From contig MU385898.1 in assembly GCA_022497145.1 (NCBI GenBank), positions 62,001 to 126,000 of the forward strand: a stretch of DNA of 64,000 bases, given 5' to 3'. Within the stretch, counting starts at the first letter, position 1, and every line of letters starts with the position of its first letter. Below the pieces are notes generated by a model. The model saw only the letters and a list, made by a program, of their open reading frames with translations. It ran no database searches and was not told where the DNA came from. The position numbers and the translations under genes are program-made. The stretch comes from Rostrohypoxylon terebratum. Lineage: Eukaryota; Ascomycota; Sordariomycetes; Xylariales; Hypoxylaceae. Positions 24,635 to 35,596 of this stretch are shown piece after piece.

Positions 24635-25227
24635 CTAGACATCATTATCGCAAATCTCCCCGGTGACTGTCGAGTGCCCATAGCACTTCTTCCAGCTGCT
24701 CGCGCAGATATGGCCGCTCTTGACATTCCCACTACATTCCTTTGCAATCTGACGGTAAGAATCATCGATCTCATTCGGCGCGCACTACTGCGAGTCTCCC
24801 GCCCAGTTACACGCAAACGCGAGTGAGCTGGCGTAGCGCGTGAGTATGATTCCTGACTGCGGGTATGACCAGCCCGGGATCAGCTCGCCGCTGTTACACG
24901 TGTTCCGTAAAGTGGTCTTCGCGCCGCTTAGGTCGTCCTGGCGCTCTGTTGCGCCGTAGCAGACTCTGGAGTCGGCTGGGACGGGGACTATGCCGACTAC
25001 GTCACGCCTGAATCTTGCGCTTCGGGAGGTCTTTGGAGGGGGGCGATGTCGCCGATGCGGATTGGCTCTCCGAATAACTTATTCAGACTTTTCTCCGATG
25101 CGTTTAAGGCTGGGATGAAGTATGTGCCGTCTGGAAGGTTGGGGTCGATCTTGTAGCCATTGACCGCCATCATAGCCACGGTCGAGAGGAATAAGGTCGA
25201 TATGCGCATAATGGACAGTGTTTTCAA
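24635..25227 (-). pseudogene. Broken cysteine-rich secreted protein gene
   Basis: The 5' part, from ATG 25227, encodes a signal peptide (MRISTLFLSTVAMMAVNG after six residues) and about 50 mature residues, then ends prematurely. In the neighbouring frame the sequence continues plausibly as VPVPADSRVCYG..LSGAKTTLRNTC..GWSYPQSG and, after an in-frame TAG (24787-24785), as CAPNEIDDSYRQIAKEC..HIC..KKCYG..EIC up to TAG 24637-24635. A frameshift close to a C6 run near 25040 plus one nonsense change would account for both. The nine-odd cysteines in one frame argue that it was once coding. The family is not named. I tested a rescuing intron around the stop and it destroys the Cys-rich frame. Confidence 0.6.
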
Positions 25228-26478
25228 AGTTCCAGGTAAGCTATCCGGAAAAGAATTATGATTTGATTCTTGAATAAATTGGTAATGAAATTCGGATATG
25301 GTTCTCGATGGAACTCTGCCGGATTGGACTGAATCGCTGGCGGACCTTTCCGCCGCTCTTTATGTATACTGGATGCTCTCCCCCTTCCATCGATTGTCCC
25401 CTTCCTTGGTGACGTTGCGACCATGGCCCTAGCAAGGCCGTCACGATGGCTCCCTAGAATCGCTTCACAAATACAATTTTGCTTCTTCGTAGTTGTGTGA
25501 GCTCTCAGTCACCCGTAGGTATGCAAAAATCTATGCCTCGCCCCAAATTTCTAGCAGTGCCATTATCTAGGTAACGTACGTAAATCAATGCAGACAGGAT
25601 TATCGAAGCCTATTTCTATCGATTCTCGCGTGTATAAATTTTCCGTTAATGAAAATGGCATATTACATATGCCACCAACAGATTTGCTTGTATAGAATTT
25701 GGACCTAATCATCCCTGCCTTCATAAATATACCTTCATGTTAAGACAGAAAATCTGGTAACTCTAGCGAGCTCAGAAATGAAGTCAGCCAAAGTACTAGT
25801 AGTTGGCGATGAAGTTGTTGGTGCTGGCTGGGAAGTTGGTTTTGGAACCTGCAATAGCACCAGTTTCTAGTTCTCTTCTAACCTATATTAATCTAAACGA
25901 TCATACGGCCGATAACTACATGAGATAGTTTGCAACAAGAAAACATCATTCTAGAAATAGTCTAGGCTATCCCTAGAGAACGGATGGCTCACATCTTCGG
26001 CGTATTCATTGCTGGCATTTTAAATTGCTGAGCTGGTGTACTAAGTTGGAAGCCCTGGAGATCTATCTCTATTATCTCAGTGCCCTACTAAAGCTGCTAT
26101 GAACGCCCTAAATCGTATGTACAAGTACAATACAATATAGCGATCTCCAAGGGACTGAAAATGCCCCCAGCCAATTAAAATCAAGTTGCCATGACAGCTA
26201 GTGGGCTGTGGCCAGTGCTTCAGTGAGCTACCCCTCCTAATCCCTGGCTGTAACCAGATGTCTGCAGTGATGGAATCATTGACGCGATAGGATTAGATGC
26301 GGAGTAAGTAGCATAACATCTCGGCAGTCTCTCGTTATCGGACCATGCGGGATGTTTATAGGAAAAGGAGGGGGTATTTCAAAGGATCATCCAAACTTCC
26401 AGTATCATACACAAGTCCTAATGATTGATCTGAGCGCCAGTAGGTAATTAATAGGTATAAAGCTTGTCAGAATTCACA
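25228..26478. other. Intergenic, no gene seen
   Basis: 1.25 kb of divergent promoter space. It holds one copy of the decamer (plus-strand AGCCCTGGAG, 26051-26060) and nothing else that I can support. Confidence 0.55.
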
Positions 26479-27681
26479 ATGGCACCCCCTTTTAGAGCAG
26501 ATCATATTGGGTCGTTGTTAAGGCCTCAGTCGCTTCTCGAGGCCCGGAAATGTCTTTCCTCCCCTTCCCAAATGTACTCACTAGACATCCCACAGACAGT
26601 CAAGGATGCAGAGTTAGAAGCAATTCGGGAAGTAGTCAAGATCCAGATAGAGAAAGGTATTCGGTCCATCACAGATGGCGAATACGCTCGCCATATCTAT
26701 TACGGCGGCTTCTTTGAAAAGCTCTCCGGTTTTGAGGCGAAACCGGATCTTCCGATCCCGGATGCATTCCGAACCGACTTCCCGACGACTACGGGTCTTG
26801 CTAAGATGGGAGCCAAGACCCGGGCCGCCGTTAAGTGTATCGGAAAGATTGAGTATGAGGAGTCCCCATACCTTTCGGAGTGGCTTGAGCTCCGCGAAAA
26901 TTTACCGAAGGACTTGTGGTCTCAGGCCAAGTTCACCATCCCAGCGCCGAACTACCAGCACATCCAACTCAAACCCGGGACCGCGTGGACCAAGGAGTCA
27001 GGCTACACCTCAGACCAAGAATACTTCGACGACCTCGCCAAATGTTACGCAGCGGAGCTCCAAACCCTCTACGACGCCGGCCTGCGCAATATCCAAGTAG
27101 ACGACCCCCATCTAACGTACTTCTGCTCCTCCCAGTTCCTCGAAGGGTGCAAAAAGGACGGCACCGACACCGACGCGCTCCTGGACCTCTACACGCGAAC
27201 CCACAACCAGCTGCTAGCGAACAAGCCGGCGGACCTGCACGCGGGCATGCATCTCTGCCGGGGCAACATGTCCGGGTCGACGCACTGGGTGTCCGGCTCG
27301 TACGAGAAGATTGCGCACAAGCTGTTCAACGAGACGGACTACCAGACCTACTACCTCGAGTTCGACGACCTCGTGCGCGCCGGCGGCTTCGAGCCTTTGC
27401 GGTTCTTGCCGAGGGGGAAGAACGTGGTGTTGGGACTTGTCTCTACCAAGACGCCGGAGCTAGAGGACCCGAGTGTGATTAAGGAGAGAGTCCATGCGGC
27501 TGCTGAGGTGATTGCGGGTGCTCAGGGGGTGAGCAAGGAGGAGGCGTTGGGATGTCTTGCTGTTAGCCCCCAGTGCGGGTTTAGCAGCAGTAGCTTGGCT
27601 GGGGGTATAGGAATGACGACGGAGTTGATGTGGCAGAAATTGCAACTTGTTCGAGATGTAGCACGGGATATTTGGGGCTGA
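26479..27681 (+). CDS. Stand-alone MetE C-terminal-type (cobalamin-independent) methyltransferase
   Basis: A single exon of 400 residues starting at ATG 26479 (context TCACAATGGC); an in-frame TTG at 26464 is not preferred. It matches the catalytic C-terminal TIM barrel of cobalamin-independent methionine synthase: the FRADHIGSLLRP start, QVDDP in the barrel core, and a full set of zinc/thiolate ligands (His258 and Cys260 in HLCRGN, Glu294 in YLEFDD, Cys366 in SPQCGFSSS). The N-terminal folate-binding half of full-length MetE (about 750 residues in total) is absent, so this is one of the single-domain paralogues widespread in fungi and bacteria. Methyl donor and acceptor are unknown; cytosolic. 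Confidence 0.88.
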   Translation: MAPPFRADHIGSLLRPQSLLEARKCLSSPSQMYSLDIPQTVKDAELEAIREVVKIQIEKGIRSITDGEYARHIYYGGFFEKLSGFEAKPDLPIPDAFRTDFPTTTGLAKMGAKTRAAVKCIGKIEYEESPYLSEWLELRENLPKDLWSQAKFTIPAPNYQHIQLKPGTAWTKESGYTSDQEYFDDLAKCYAAELQTLYDAGLRNIQVDDPHLTYFCSSQFLEGCKKDGTDTDALLDLYTRTHNQLLANKPADLHAGMHLCRGNMSGSTHWVSGSYEKIAHKLFNETDYQTYYLEFDDLVRAGGFEPLRFLPRGKNVVLGLVSTKTPELEDPSVIKERVHAAAEVIAGAQGVSKEEALGCLAVSPQCGFSSSSLAGGIGMTTELMWQKLQLVRDVARDIWG

Positions 27682-27971
27682 TTAGGTAAATAACTGGGTG
27701 ATATTGTACTGCGCAATTATTAATGATGCAAAAGTTTTATGATAGGTTTCGCATCCAATTCGAAATTTCTATTTAGGTCCCAGTTAGTTAGGGTGTTGGT
27801 GTCTTAGTTTAGTTGTTGTACTCCTAAATTTATAGGCGTATCATAGCTCCAGGGCTGTGAAATGCCCCTAAGCCTTTGTGCCCAAGAACACATTTCCCAA
27901 AACGCCTGCCCCTTTAATCCGAAAATGTATCTAAGGCTTCCAAAAGTCTCAAATTATGTTTGGACCATCTA
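27682..27971. other. Convergent 3' spacer with decamer copy
   Basis: 290 bp between convergent genes. It contains CTCCAGGGCTG at 27847-27857; no gene. Confidence 0.6.
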
Positions 27972-30900
27972 TCATATCAATTCCTGGTTAACACCGAAAA
28001 CGTCCTGTTATTCATTAGTATAGTTGTCTCGCAGTAGGGCGAATTTCCTATTTTCATGGTTGTCTTACTTGTAGTGCTTGAAGCCTGTCTGGTTGCATGT
28101 CTTTCCTCTTATTAAAGCCACCGCCGGCTAGTTCAAGCTTCCTCACTTGCCGAGATAGAACGTTTTTCTATGATTTATTAGTGACATGGTATTGGAATAA
28201 GAGAGCGAGGGACCCATACATCTTCAATCGTGTCGGCCACGATATATCGCATGATGACGACTTCTGCAGTTTGGCCGAGCCGAAGTGCTCTCCCGATAGC
28301 TTGAGACTCGATGGACGGGTTCCACTGTGGCTCTAGTAGATATATGCGTGATGCGATCGCAAGGTTTAACCTGAAGATTGGTTATGGTTAATCATAGGCG
28401 CCAAGAGAGAATACTAGACGGATGGAAATTAAAAAAAATACTCACCCTACCGCGCCTGTCCCTAAAGTCATGAGCAAAATATTCGCTCCTATTGGTGACC
28501 GAAATTCCTTCAACACCCTGAGACGTTGGGCTAACGGAAGTGAACCGTCGACCATGACACATCGTATGTTGGAAATGTTGAGGAGTTCTTGCACAAGATT
28601 CAGCGTCTTCTTCCAACAAGAGAAAACAATACTAGAATTTCAAGTTGTCAGCAAATTTAACCTAATATGTTTGGTATTTATGCGAAGTTACCTCTTGTGT
28701 GTAGAACTCTCTCTGATATCAGCTAGGAGCTGTAGCAATTTCGACGGATACTGTGAGACTGGGCGTGCGATGCTACCATTGTTGCCCCTCGTAGGACTGA
28801 TACTCAAATGGTTTAACGGGGGAATGACTTGAGGCTCCGATCCATCATTGCTGGCACATGTTGGGCAACGCTGACCTTCTGTGCGAAAGTTAGGTACGCA
28901 ATGATGGCAAACCAAATGACCGCAAGACGGTATCAACATGCCGCCATCGGTCTCGACTTCTGGGTTGATAAAATAGATTACTGCAGAGCAATAAGCGCAA
29001 TGATCCTGACCTTGCTGCTGTAGATAGGCCAGTATCTCGTCCGAGTCTGCTGACAAGCCAGTTGTCCCGGGTTGTATAACAGTATCTGTGGAGCCATTAT
29101 TACAGAATAGCCGCAGCCTGAGGAGCGACTCGAGGAACACGGAGTTGAGGTTGCGCTTCCCACGTCTACTCACTGCCATGTCGATCTCCGTTCTTCCCCG
29201 TGCAAGTAAGTTCTGATACTCGTTATGCTCTTCCGGTGTAAGGGCTAATTTTCGTAGTTTTGAAACGGGTTTCGGGAGGTCTAGCAGTTTTCGTGTTCTC
29301 CTGAGGCATATAGTCTGTAGCAAAGTCTGGAGGTTTTTGAACCGAGTTCTTGATGTGGATGTTGAACTGATGGGGCTCGTGATTAATTTTCGAAACGTCG
29401 GCGGCTTTTCGAGTATCGGTACCTTGAGAAAGGATACCAATGCTCCGAGATCATCAAGGCTGTTTTGGATGGGGGTGCCGGTAAGACACCACCGATGCGC
29501 GGCTGAAATACTCGCGATGGCCTGGAATTGCTTCGTGGTCCGATTTCGTATTTCATGGGCTAAAGAATATTTAGACCGGATCTTAACAACACAAGATTAT
29601 CTTGGATACTCGAACGTACCTTCATCCAGAACAATCCTGAACCAATTGATGTTTGCTAAGGTATTGTTTCCACGACGAGACTCGGCTGCAACAGTAGCAT
29701 AGGTGGTGAACACCACTGGTCGCTCGTAAAGTAAGTTCGTTTCCTTGTGTCTTTCTGGACCGAGGTGTTTGTGAAATGGAAGCGTTCCGGGGTTGGTGTG
29801 CCTTATTCAATAATTAGTGAGGGACCTAGAGGGCGCGTTGTTTTGGAAATATTCATACTTGCGGATTTCATCGACCCAATTGTCAATCAAGACTAGAAAT
29901 AGATGGCATTAATACAAAGAGTTTATGTCTCCATGGCGAGCACTTACGCGAAGATGGTACTAGGATGAGTGTCGCTCCAGAAGCGGCCTTGTTAAGCGGT
30001 TGGGATACTCGCAGTTGGTTCTCGTTATTGACAAATTCGTTCGCGCGATCAAGAGATCCGGCGATCGTAGACAAAATAACCAGAGATTTTCCTAGTCCCA
30101 TTTCATCTGCTATGATGCCACCTCTTGTCTCAGCTCTCTCCGGCTGCTTTGCTCCACTAAGGACGTGCTGGTAACTGCAGTATAAGAGTTAGAGAATCTG
30201 TTCAAGTAGAGAGATATGGATAGATCCGCACAAGGGCTCGTCTTCGTCTTTATCATTATATTTCCAAAGACTCAAATCATCAGATGCTATCTTCTCTTTC
30301 TCTCGTTGGAAGATGAAATCAATCGCTTCCTGTTGGTGACTGTAAGTGGCGAACAATATTAGCTTCAATACATCTGATTAATCGGATAGCCAATGCAAAT
30401 GTCTTACGGTAGAAGATCGCTTCTAATACCCTGGACCGTAATTATCTCTCGCGGGACATTGTGATGTGAACATGAATCAAGAATGGAATCAACTACAGCG
30501 GTATCGTTGTTTCGTGCTTCTTCTTCGTCACCGGCCCTGTCTAGGATATCTGGGGTCCCAGATTCTACCCTAAAGGATGGTGGAGGTGGTTCCGTCGAGG
30601 ATGGTTCAGCATAGCCTTGTATCCTTATAACGTGCGGATTGTAGTATTCGGCATTATCTAATTTATGACGGGGCATCTGCAGAAAGATGCCAGAATTTGA
30701 CAACAAGCGACCAACAAATTTGGCGTCTGCTTTCGAACCGTATATGCTAACCTCAGCAGGGAGCTTAGTCGCAGTCTGCGGACGCCATTCGCTCATTGCT
30801 TTATTCCAATCATCAGTCGATACATGTGCTTTAATGCGAACTGTTTTCTTCGTGACGAGATCGTTAAGGTGTCTGCATAGACCCTTTGTTAACCGTCCAA

Positions 30901-31276
30901 ATTTGATATTATCACGCTCTAAAGAAAAGTAGTCGCCTTCTTGTACGATTTCGAAAAGTTGTGTCGAACCGTTGGCCCATGAGTTCCATTGGCTGGTTCC
31001 ACCTGTGTTTGACAATTGTACACTGACACCTATAATCTGTTATGAATTAGTTGTGCTGTGAATGGTGTCAAGGGGAGCACAAATTACACTGCCAAAGCAT
31101 ATGTTTTCGGTCGGTTCAGTGTTCCCTATTTCAGTGGTTTGCTGAGATAGTGATGGCGTGGACGAAGACGAAGTTGGCGTCTGGCTCTGCTCGTCTGTTT
31201 CAAATGGGTAGGATCGTTTTAGTGAAGATATGCTTGATCCTGACGCCGTTGAGGCTGTACCATAAAAGGAATTCAT
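27972..31276 (-). CDS. SNF2-family ATPase with RING finger (Rad5/HLTF-like)
   Basis: Eleven exons: 31088-31276, 30408-31036, 30232-30339, 29948-30174, 29859-29892, 29620-29801, 28692-29559, 28446-28631, 28220-28370, 28069-28167 and 27972-28004, giving 901 residues; every junction keeps frame. A region at about 64-190 resembles HIRAN (weak). The helicase N-lobe starts LLPHQQEAIDF, with Walker A DEMGLGKS (332-339), DEAH (455-458) and LTGTPIQN. An inserted C3HC4 RING runs from Cys644 to Cys691 (CAYC..CGHLVCHHC..CPTC). The C-lobe has SIVFSCWKKTL, ILLMTLGTGAVGLNL and QAIGRALRLGQT. The layout is that of Rad5/HLTF-type nuclear DNA translocase/E3 ligases. Fungal genomes carry many diverged paralogues, so a Rad5 function in damage tolerance is not assured. 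Confidence 0.93.
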
Positions 31277-32062
31277 TTCGAGAATAGTTGAGATCGATTA
31301 GACATGAATAGAATTTTATCGACTCTGAAGGAAGCAAACTACCAAGATGATTCAATGTCGTCAAACCCTATGGTTCATAAGTTTAGGGGGCGAGGGGTAA
31401 AAATGAGAAAAATAGGGGTAACGTAGAGTCTGCCACCCATAAGGCATAATTCAATTCACTCTTCGCTCTAAAACTTTCCTCTCCGTGCTGAATACGAGCC
31501 GAAAAAAAATATACGTACATAGACCTATAGTAGGTAAGCAGCGTTCAACGTCTCTATATTTTTTCCAGTTGTAGATCATATTTTTTCCTTGCTTCGTCAT
31601 CTACCAGGATTATATGTAGGCTCCGGTCACAAGTGAGCTTACCCGCTAAGTATCTTACCAATAGACCCATAAATATTTCGGTGAAGGCCTTAGGCTCTTG
31701 TGTACAATACAGCGGGCAGTGCAAAAGGGCTTCGAGCTGAGCTGGGGAGGCATCAAGTTGGGGTAAGTGGCGACAAACCTGGAATGCCAGCACTGCTACT
31801 GTACCTAGTATTCCAATGTACCTGCTTCTCTTAAATGTAAGGCTCCAGGGCTGTGTGCTAAGGCAGACTGTCCGCGGGATCTTACCCCTGCATGCCACCA
31901 TCCGTGTCACCTTATTATCCCTATTATAGACAAGTGGGATTTCCCCAAGAATAATACATCCATAGCCTTGAAGATGTTAGATAATTTACCAGTTCGTATC
32001 TTACTACTTCCAACTACCAAAGTTACCCAACTTTCAAATTACGAAAAACCAAAATTTGGTAA
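31277..32062. other. Divergent promoter region between SNF2-RING and NACHT genes
   Basis: 786 bp shared by two divergent genes. CTCCAGGGCTG is present at 31843-31853. An ORF at 31554-31910 (minus) has no recognisable domain and I do not call it. Confidence 0.55.
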
Positions 32063-35000
32063 ATGGCCAGTTACTCTCATCAATCTGCGTTTGAAAAGGC
32101 GATTGGAGGGTTCAAGGAGGGATTGAGAAGACGTGAGATTGACGATTTTAAATCTACGACGCTTGATGAGCTGAGAACCGGCATCATAACCCTGCAAGCT
32201 ACGCAGCATTCGAAACGAGAACTGCGGAACTTGAATAGGCTTCAACCATTTCTTGAAGCGACTGAACAATACGCGGAAGTTATCAGAGAGTTCTGTGATA
32301 ATGATGATATAGTTGCATTTCTTTGGGTACGCTGCCATCAATTAAGATATCTCAACACAAGCTCATATTTCCACAGGGACCCCTCAAGTTCTTAATACAG
32401 GTATGGCGTGCCCATAGCTCGAGCATGCCTCAACAACTAATGGCCGTGAGCAGAGAACGAGTGGAGAGATTGGAGCTTTCTGCGAGCTTCTTGGTGCCTA
32501 TGAGAAAATAGGAGAGAGTCTCCCCCTCCTTATACAATATCGCAATGCCTTCCACACCAAGCCGCATTTGGTCACAATCTTGTCAGACATATATGCGGAC
32601 ATCCTCGAGTTCCAGACTATTATCCTACGTTACTTCCAACAACCACGTCAGTCTCGCCTTCTTCCATCCCGTTTCACATCCGCTTTTATTGATAATTCTT
32701 GCAGAATGGAAACAGGTATTCGCCGAATCGTGGAGTACATGCAACGACAGATTCCCTAGTATCGCCGCCCGCATAGCTCATCGCAAAAGCCTGGTCGAGA
32801 GTGAAGCCCCGCCTGCACGAATCGAGGAAGTCCAGAGAGAGATTCAACAAGAACGAACAATTGTAGATGATCAATTCGGTGAAAGAGATTTGCACCGAAG
32901 TCGAGATGTGTACAATTGGCTCAAAGCATCTAATATGGAGACCTATCAAGATGATTTCTCCAATATCAGGAAAAAATATCCTGGAACGGGACGATGGCTT
33001 TTAGAGAATAATTCCTTCAAAGAGTGGTTCGATCCACGATTTCCCACGATACCACCGTTGCTCTGGATCAATGGCATGCCCGGAGCAGGTAAATATTCGA
33101 CTTGAACATTCTCCTTGATTTTACTCTAACAGCAGTATAGGGAAAACATTCCTGGCTTCTCTCGTGATAGAAGAAGCTCAAAATCTAAGGCCTAGGCCAA
33201 CAGTGTTATACTTCTACTGCAAGCAAGATAACTCGGAGCGAAACAATTTTGTCGCACTTGGTCGAAGTCTCCTCGCGCAATTCCTCAAGCAAGACAATGG
33301 ACTATTGCCCACTTTTTACCAGAAGTCATGTCGCAGTGGCGAGGCAACTCTGACTTCACCAGCTCTAGTACAAGAACTCCTGAATCTCGCCTTTGGAAAC
33401 TGCAAAAGCGCATATATCATTATCGACGGTATAGACGAATGTCCAAGAGACCAGCGCAAGTACATCTCACAGTGGTTCAGGAAATTAGTCGAAGATCTTC
33501 CTAACAGTGAGCCTGAGAGGCTACGATGCCTCTTCGTGAGTCAGGACGACGGTGTCGCTCGGAAAGACTTCGCCGGGCTTACCAGTATCAAGGTTGGAGC
33601 TGAAGACAATAAGAATGACATCGCGAAATACTGCCAATCGAATGCTTGTGTACTCAAAGATAACTTTGCTCTTACTGATGAGAGAGCGAGTGAAATTGCT
33701 AGCGCCGTTGCTACTTCTGTCAAAGGCATGTTTCCCAATCCCACCTTATACCTATGTAAACTTCGGTCCCACCAACCAGCTTTTTATTAACGAGCGACAA
33801 GGCTTATTCCTTCTTGCGAGGCTGATCTGGGAAAATCTCGAGCGGCAAGTGTCTATTGCAGCAATGGAACATGAGCTTGAACCAAACGTTTTCCCATTGA
33901 CTATCAACGATGCGTGAGTTTCAATGCCCAGCTAGTATTCTATATCATTATGCTCATCTCTCAATAGATACCGGAGAATATTTCAGCAAATTCCACAAGA
34001 AGCGTTAGAAGAGACGAAGCGTCTATTGGGATGGCTTGTTTGTGCTAAAAGACCGCTTCAGTGGCATGAAATACAAGTGATGAAATCTGTTAACTTGAAA
34101 GACAAGTCACTTGATTTCGACCAACAAAGTTTCATGAAGTCTCCCAAGGAACTTTGCGGGTCTCTGCTAGAAACTCGATCGGATGGAACCATTGAGTTGA
34201 TTCACCTGACAGCCAAGTTGTGAGTTCTCCAATACCATGAAAGTAAAGAGCCACGGTTCAAGTATGTAGGCTAATATGGCGAGCTTTTTTGTAGCTTCTT
34301 GACTGAAGAAGTAGGAGTCGATCCTGCAGCCGAAGAACTGAAAATAGCAGCTATTTGCATTGGTTACTTAGACTTTCCTCTATTCACGACGAACGAGCCT
34401 ACCAAAGATAGAGTGTTGAATGGGGATTATGCGCTCATGGACTACGCTGTGCTCAACTGGCTTCCACATCTGGAAGCAGGAGCCACCTTGGTAAATGACG
34501 GGTGCGAAGAACTGATGCAAGAGATTGCGGTATATTTGGGTTCTTTTATTGAACATCATTGGGCCTCCCCAATATATACCTTTACACTGGCGAAGCGTCA
34601 TAGTGAGAAATTGGAGTTCTTCAGGTCCTTTGACTATTACAAAAAACTCGAAACAGCAGTTGCTTTCACCAGAAAACAATTGAGGGACTTTGGGAAGATG
34701 AAGAAAGAGGAATTCGCTTTAGACCTTTTTGACGTTGTTGGCATCGTTCGCAAAATACTAGAAGGCATGACGTCTCGTAAAGAGTGGGATCTAATCAAAG
34801 AGAGCTATGGGGACTGTTTCTTCAAATGTCCCAGGTTCAGCTGTAGCCTTTTTACTAAGGGCTTCAAGTCATCGGAGGAGCGTGATAACCATATTAAGAA
34901 GCATGAGCGACCATTCAGATGTTCGGAGGAAAACTGCGTTATGAACGCCTATGGGTTCGCTTCGGCATCTGAGCGAGATAAACATATGGGAGAAACTCAC

Positions 35001-35501
35001 GCCCCTATTACATTTCAAGACGAAGAATTTCCGACCGAATCAGAGGTCCAGCGCAGCATGACGGATAGAAACCCGCCTCCTGAACCGGTTCAGGAGATTG
35101 TGGAGGCCGTGTCGACGGCAGCGGTAGAAGACCCAGACTCCGGGACTGCGTCCGAAGCCGAACCACAGTATATGCCACGACAAAAACGACAACGGCAGAC
35201 CGAATTCAAGTGCCAACATTGTGGCAAGGTCTTCAAGAAGCGATACAATCTCAAATCGCATCTCAATAGCCATATGAACGAGCGACCTCACATATGTCAC
35301 ATATGTGATCAACAGTTTGCGCGTTCGGCCGATCACAAACGACACCTGAGAACACACACGGGAGAGAATAAATCTATTTGTCGAGGGTGTAGAAAATCGT
35401 TTGCTCGTGCCGACACCTTGGAAAAGCATTACGAGTCTAAGGTTGGCCGGGTTTGTTTCCAGCGTCAGCGGGAACAGGAACGGGAACGGTTGTTTGTCTA
35501 G
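32063..35501 (+). CDS. STAND/NLR-like NACHT ATPase with C-terminal C2H2 zinc fingers
   Basis: Eight exons: 32063-32326, 32377-32400, 32454-32646, 32705-33088, 33141-33725, 33802-33913, 33968-34219 and 34295-35501, giving 1006 residues. The N-terminus (about 1-250) is a helical fungal STAND N-terminal domain (..FLWGPLKFLIQ..). NACHT follows, with Walker A GMPGAGKT (284-291) and Walker B YIIIDGIDE (D384), then a winged-helix-like segment (LGWLVCAKRPLQWHEIQ). Instead of ankyrin, WD40 or TPR repeats the C-terminus has zinc fingers: an atypical pair from Cys783 and a clean set from Cys911 (CQHC..HxxxH, CHIC..HxxxH, and a third starting CRGC). Intron 5 is GC-AG. Fungal NACHT proteins act in allorecognition and regulated cell death; that role here is inference. 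Confidence 0.9.
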
Positions 35502-35596
35502 AGATTTTGAGCTCAATAGATACCTATCCTCTTAGCATATTTAGCAATGTCATCAATTTCGAAATAAGGGTTGCATGTAGAACGAGACGAGATAAG

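Noticed and set aside
24785..24790. Intron that would bypass the in-frame TAG in the broken secreted protein
   Set aside because: A 49-bp GT..AG candidate exists but switches to a frame without the cysteines, so a true stop is more likely.
26464..26478. Upstream TTG start adding five residues to the MetE-like protein
   Set aside because: ATG at 26479 has good context and begins the conserved PPFRADHIGSLLRP segment.
26675..27482. Two plus-strand ORFs overlapping the MetE-like gene in other frames
   Set aside because: Composition is that of frame shadows; the real frame has complete zinc ligands.
31554..31910. 118-codon minus-strand ORF between the SNF2 and NACHT genes
   Set aside because: No domain, no splice continuation, and it lies in a shared promoter region.
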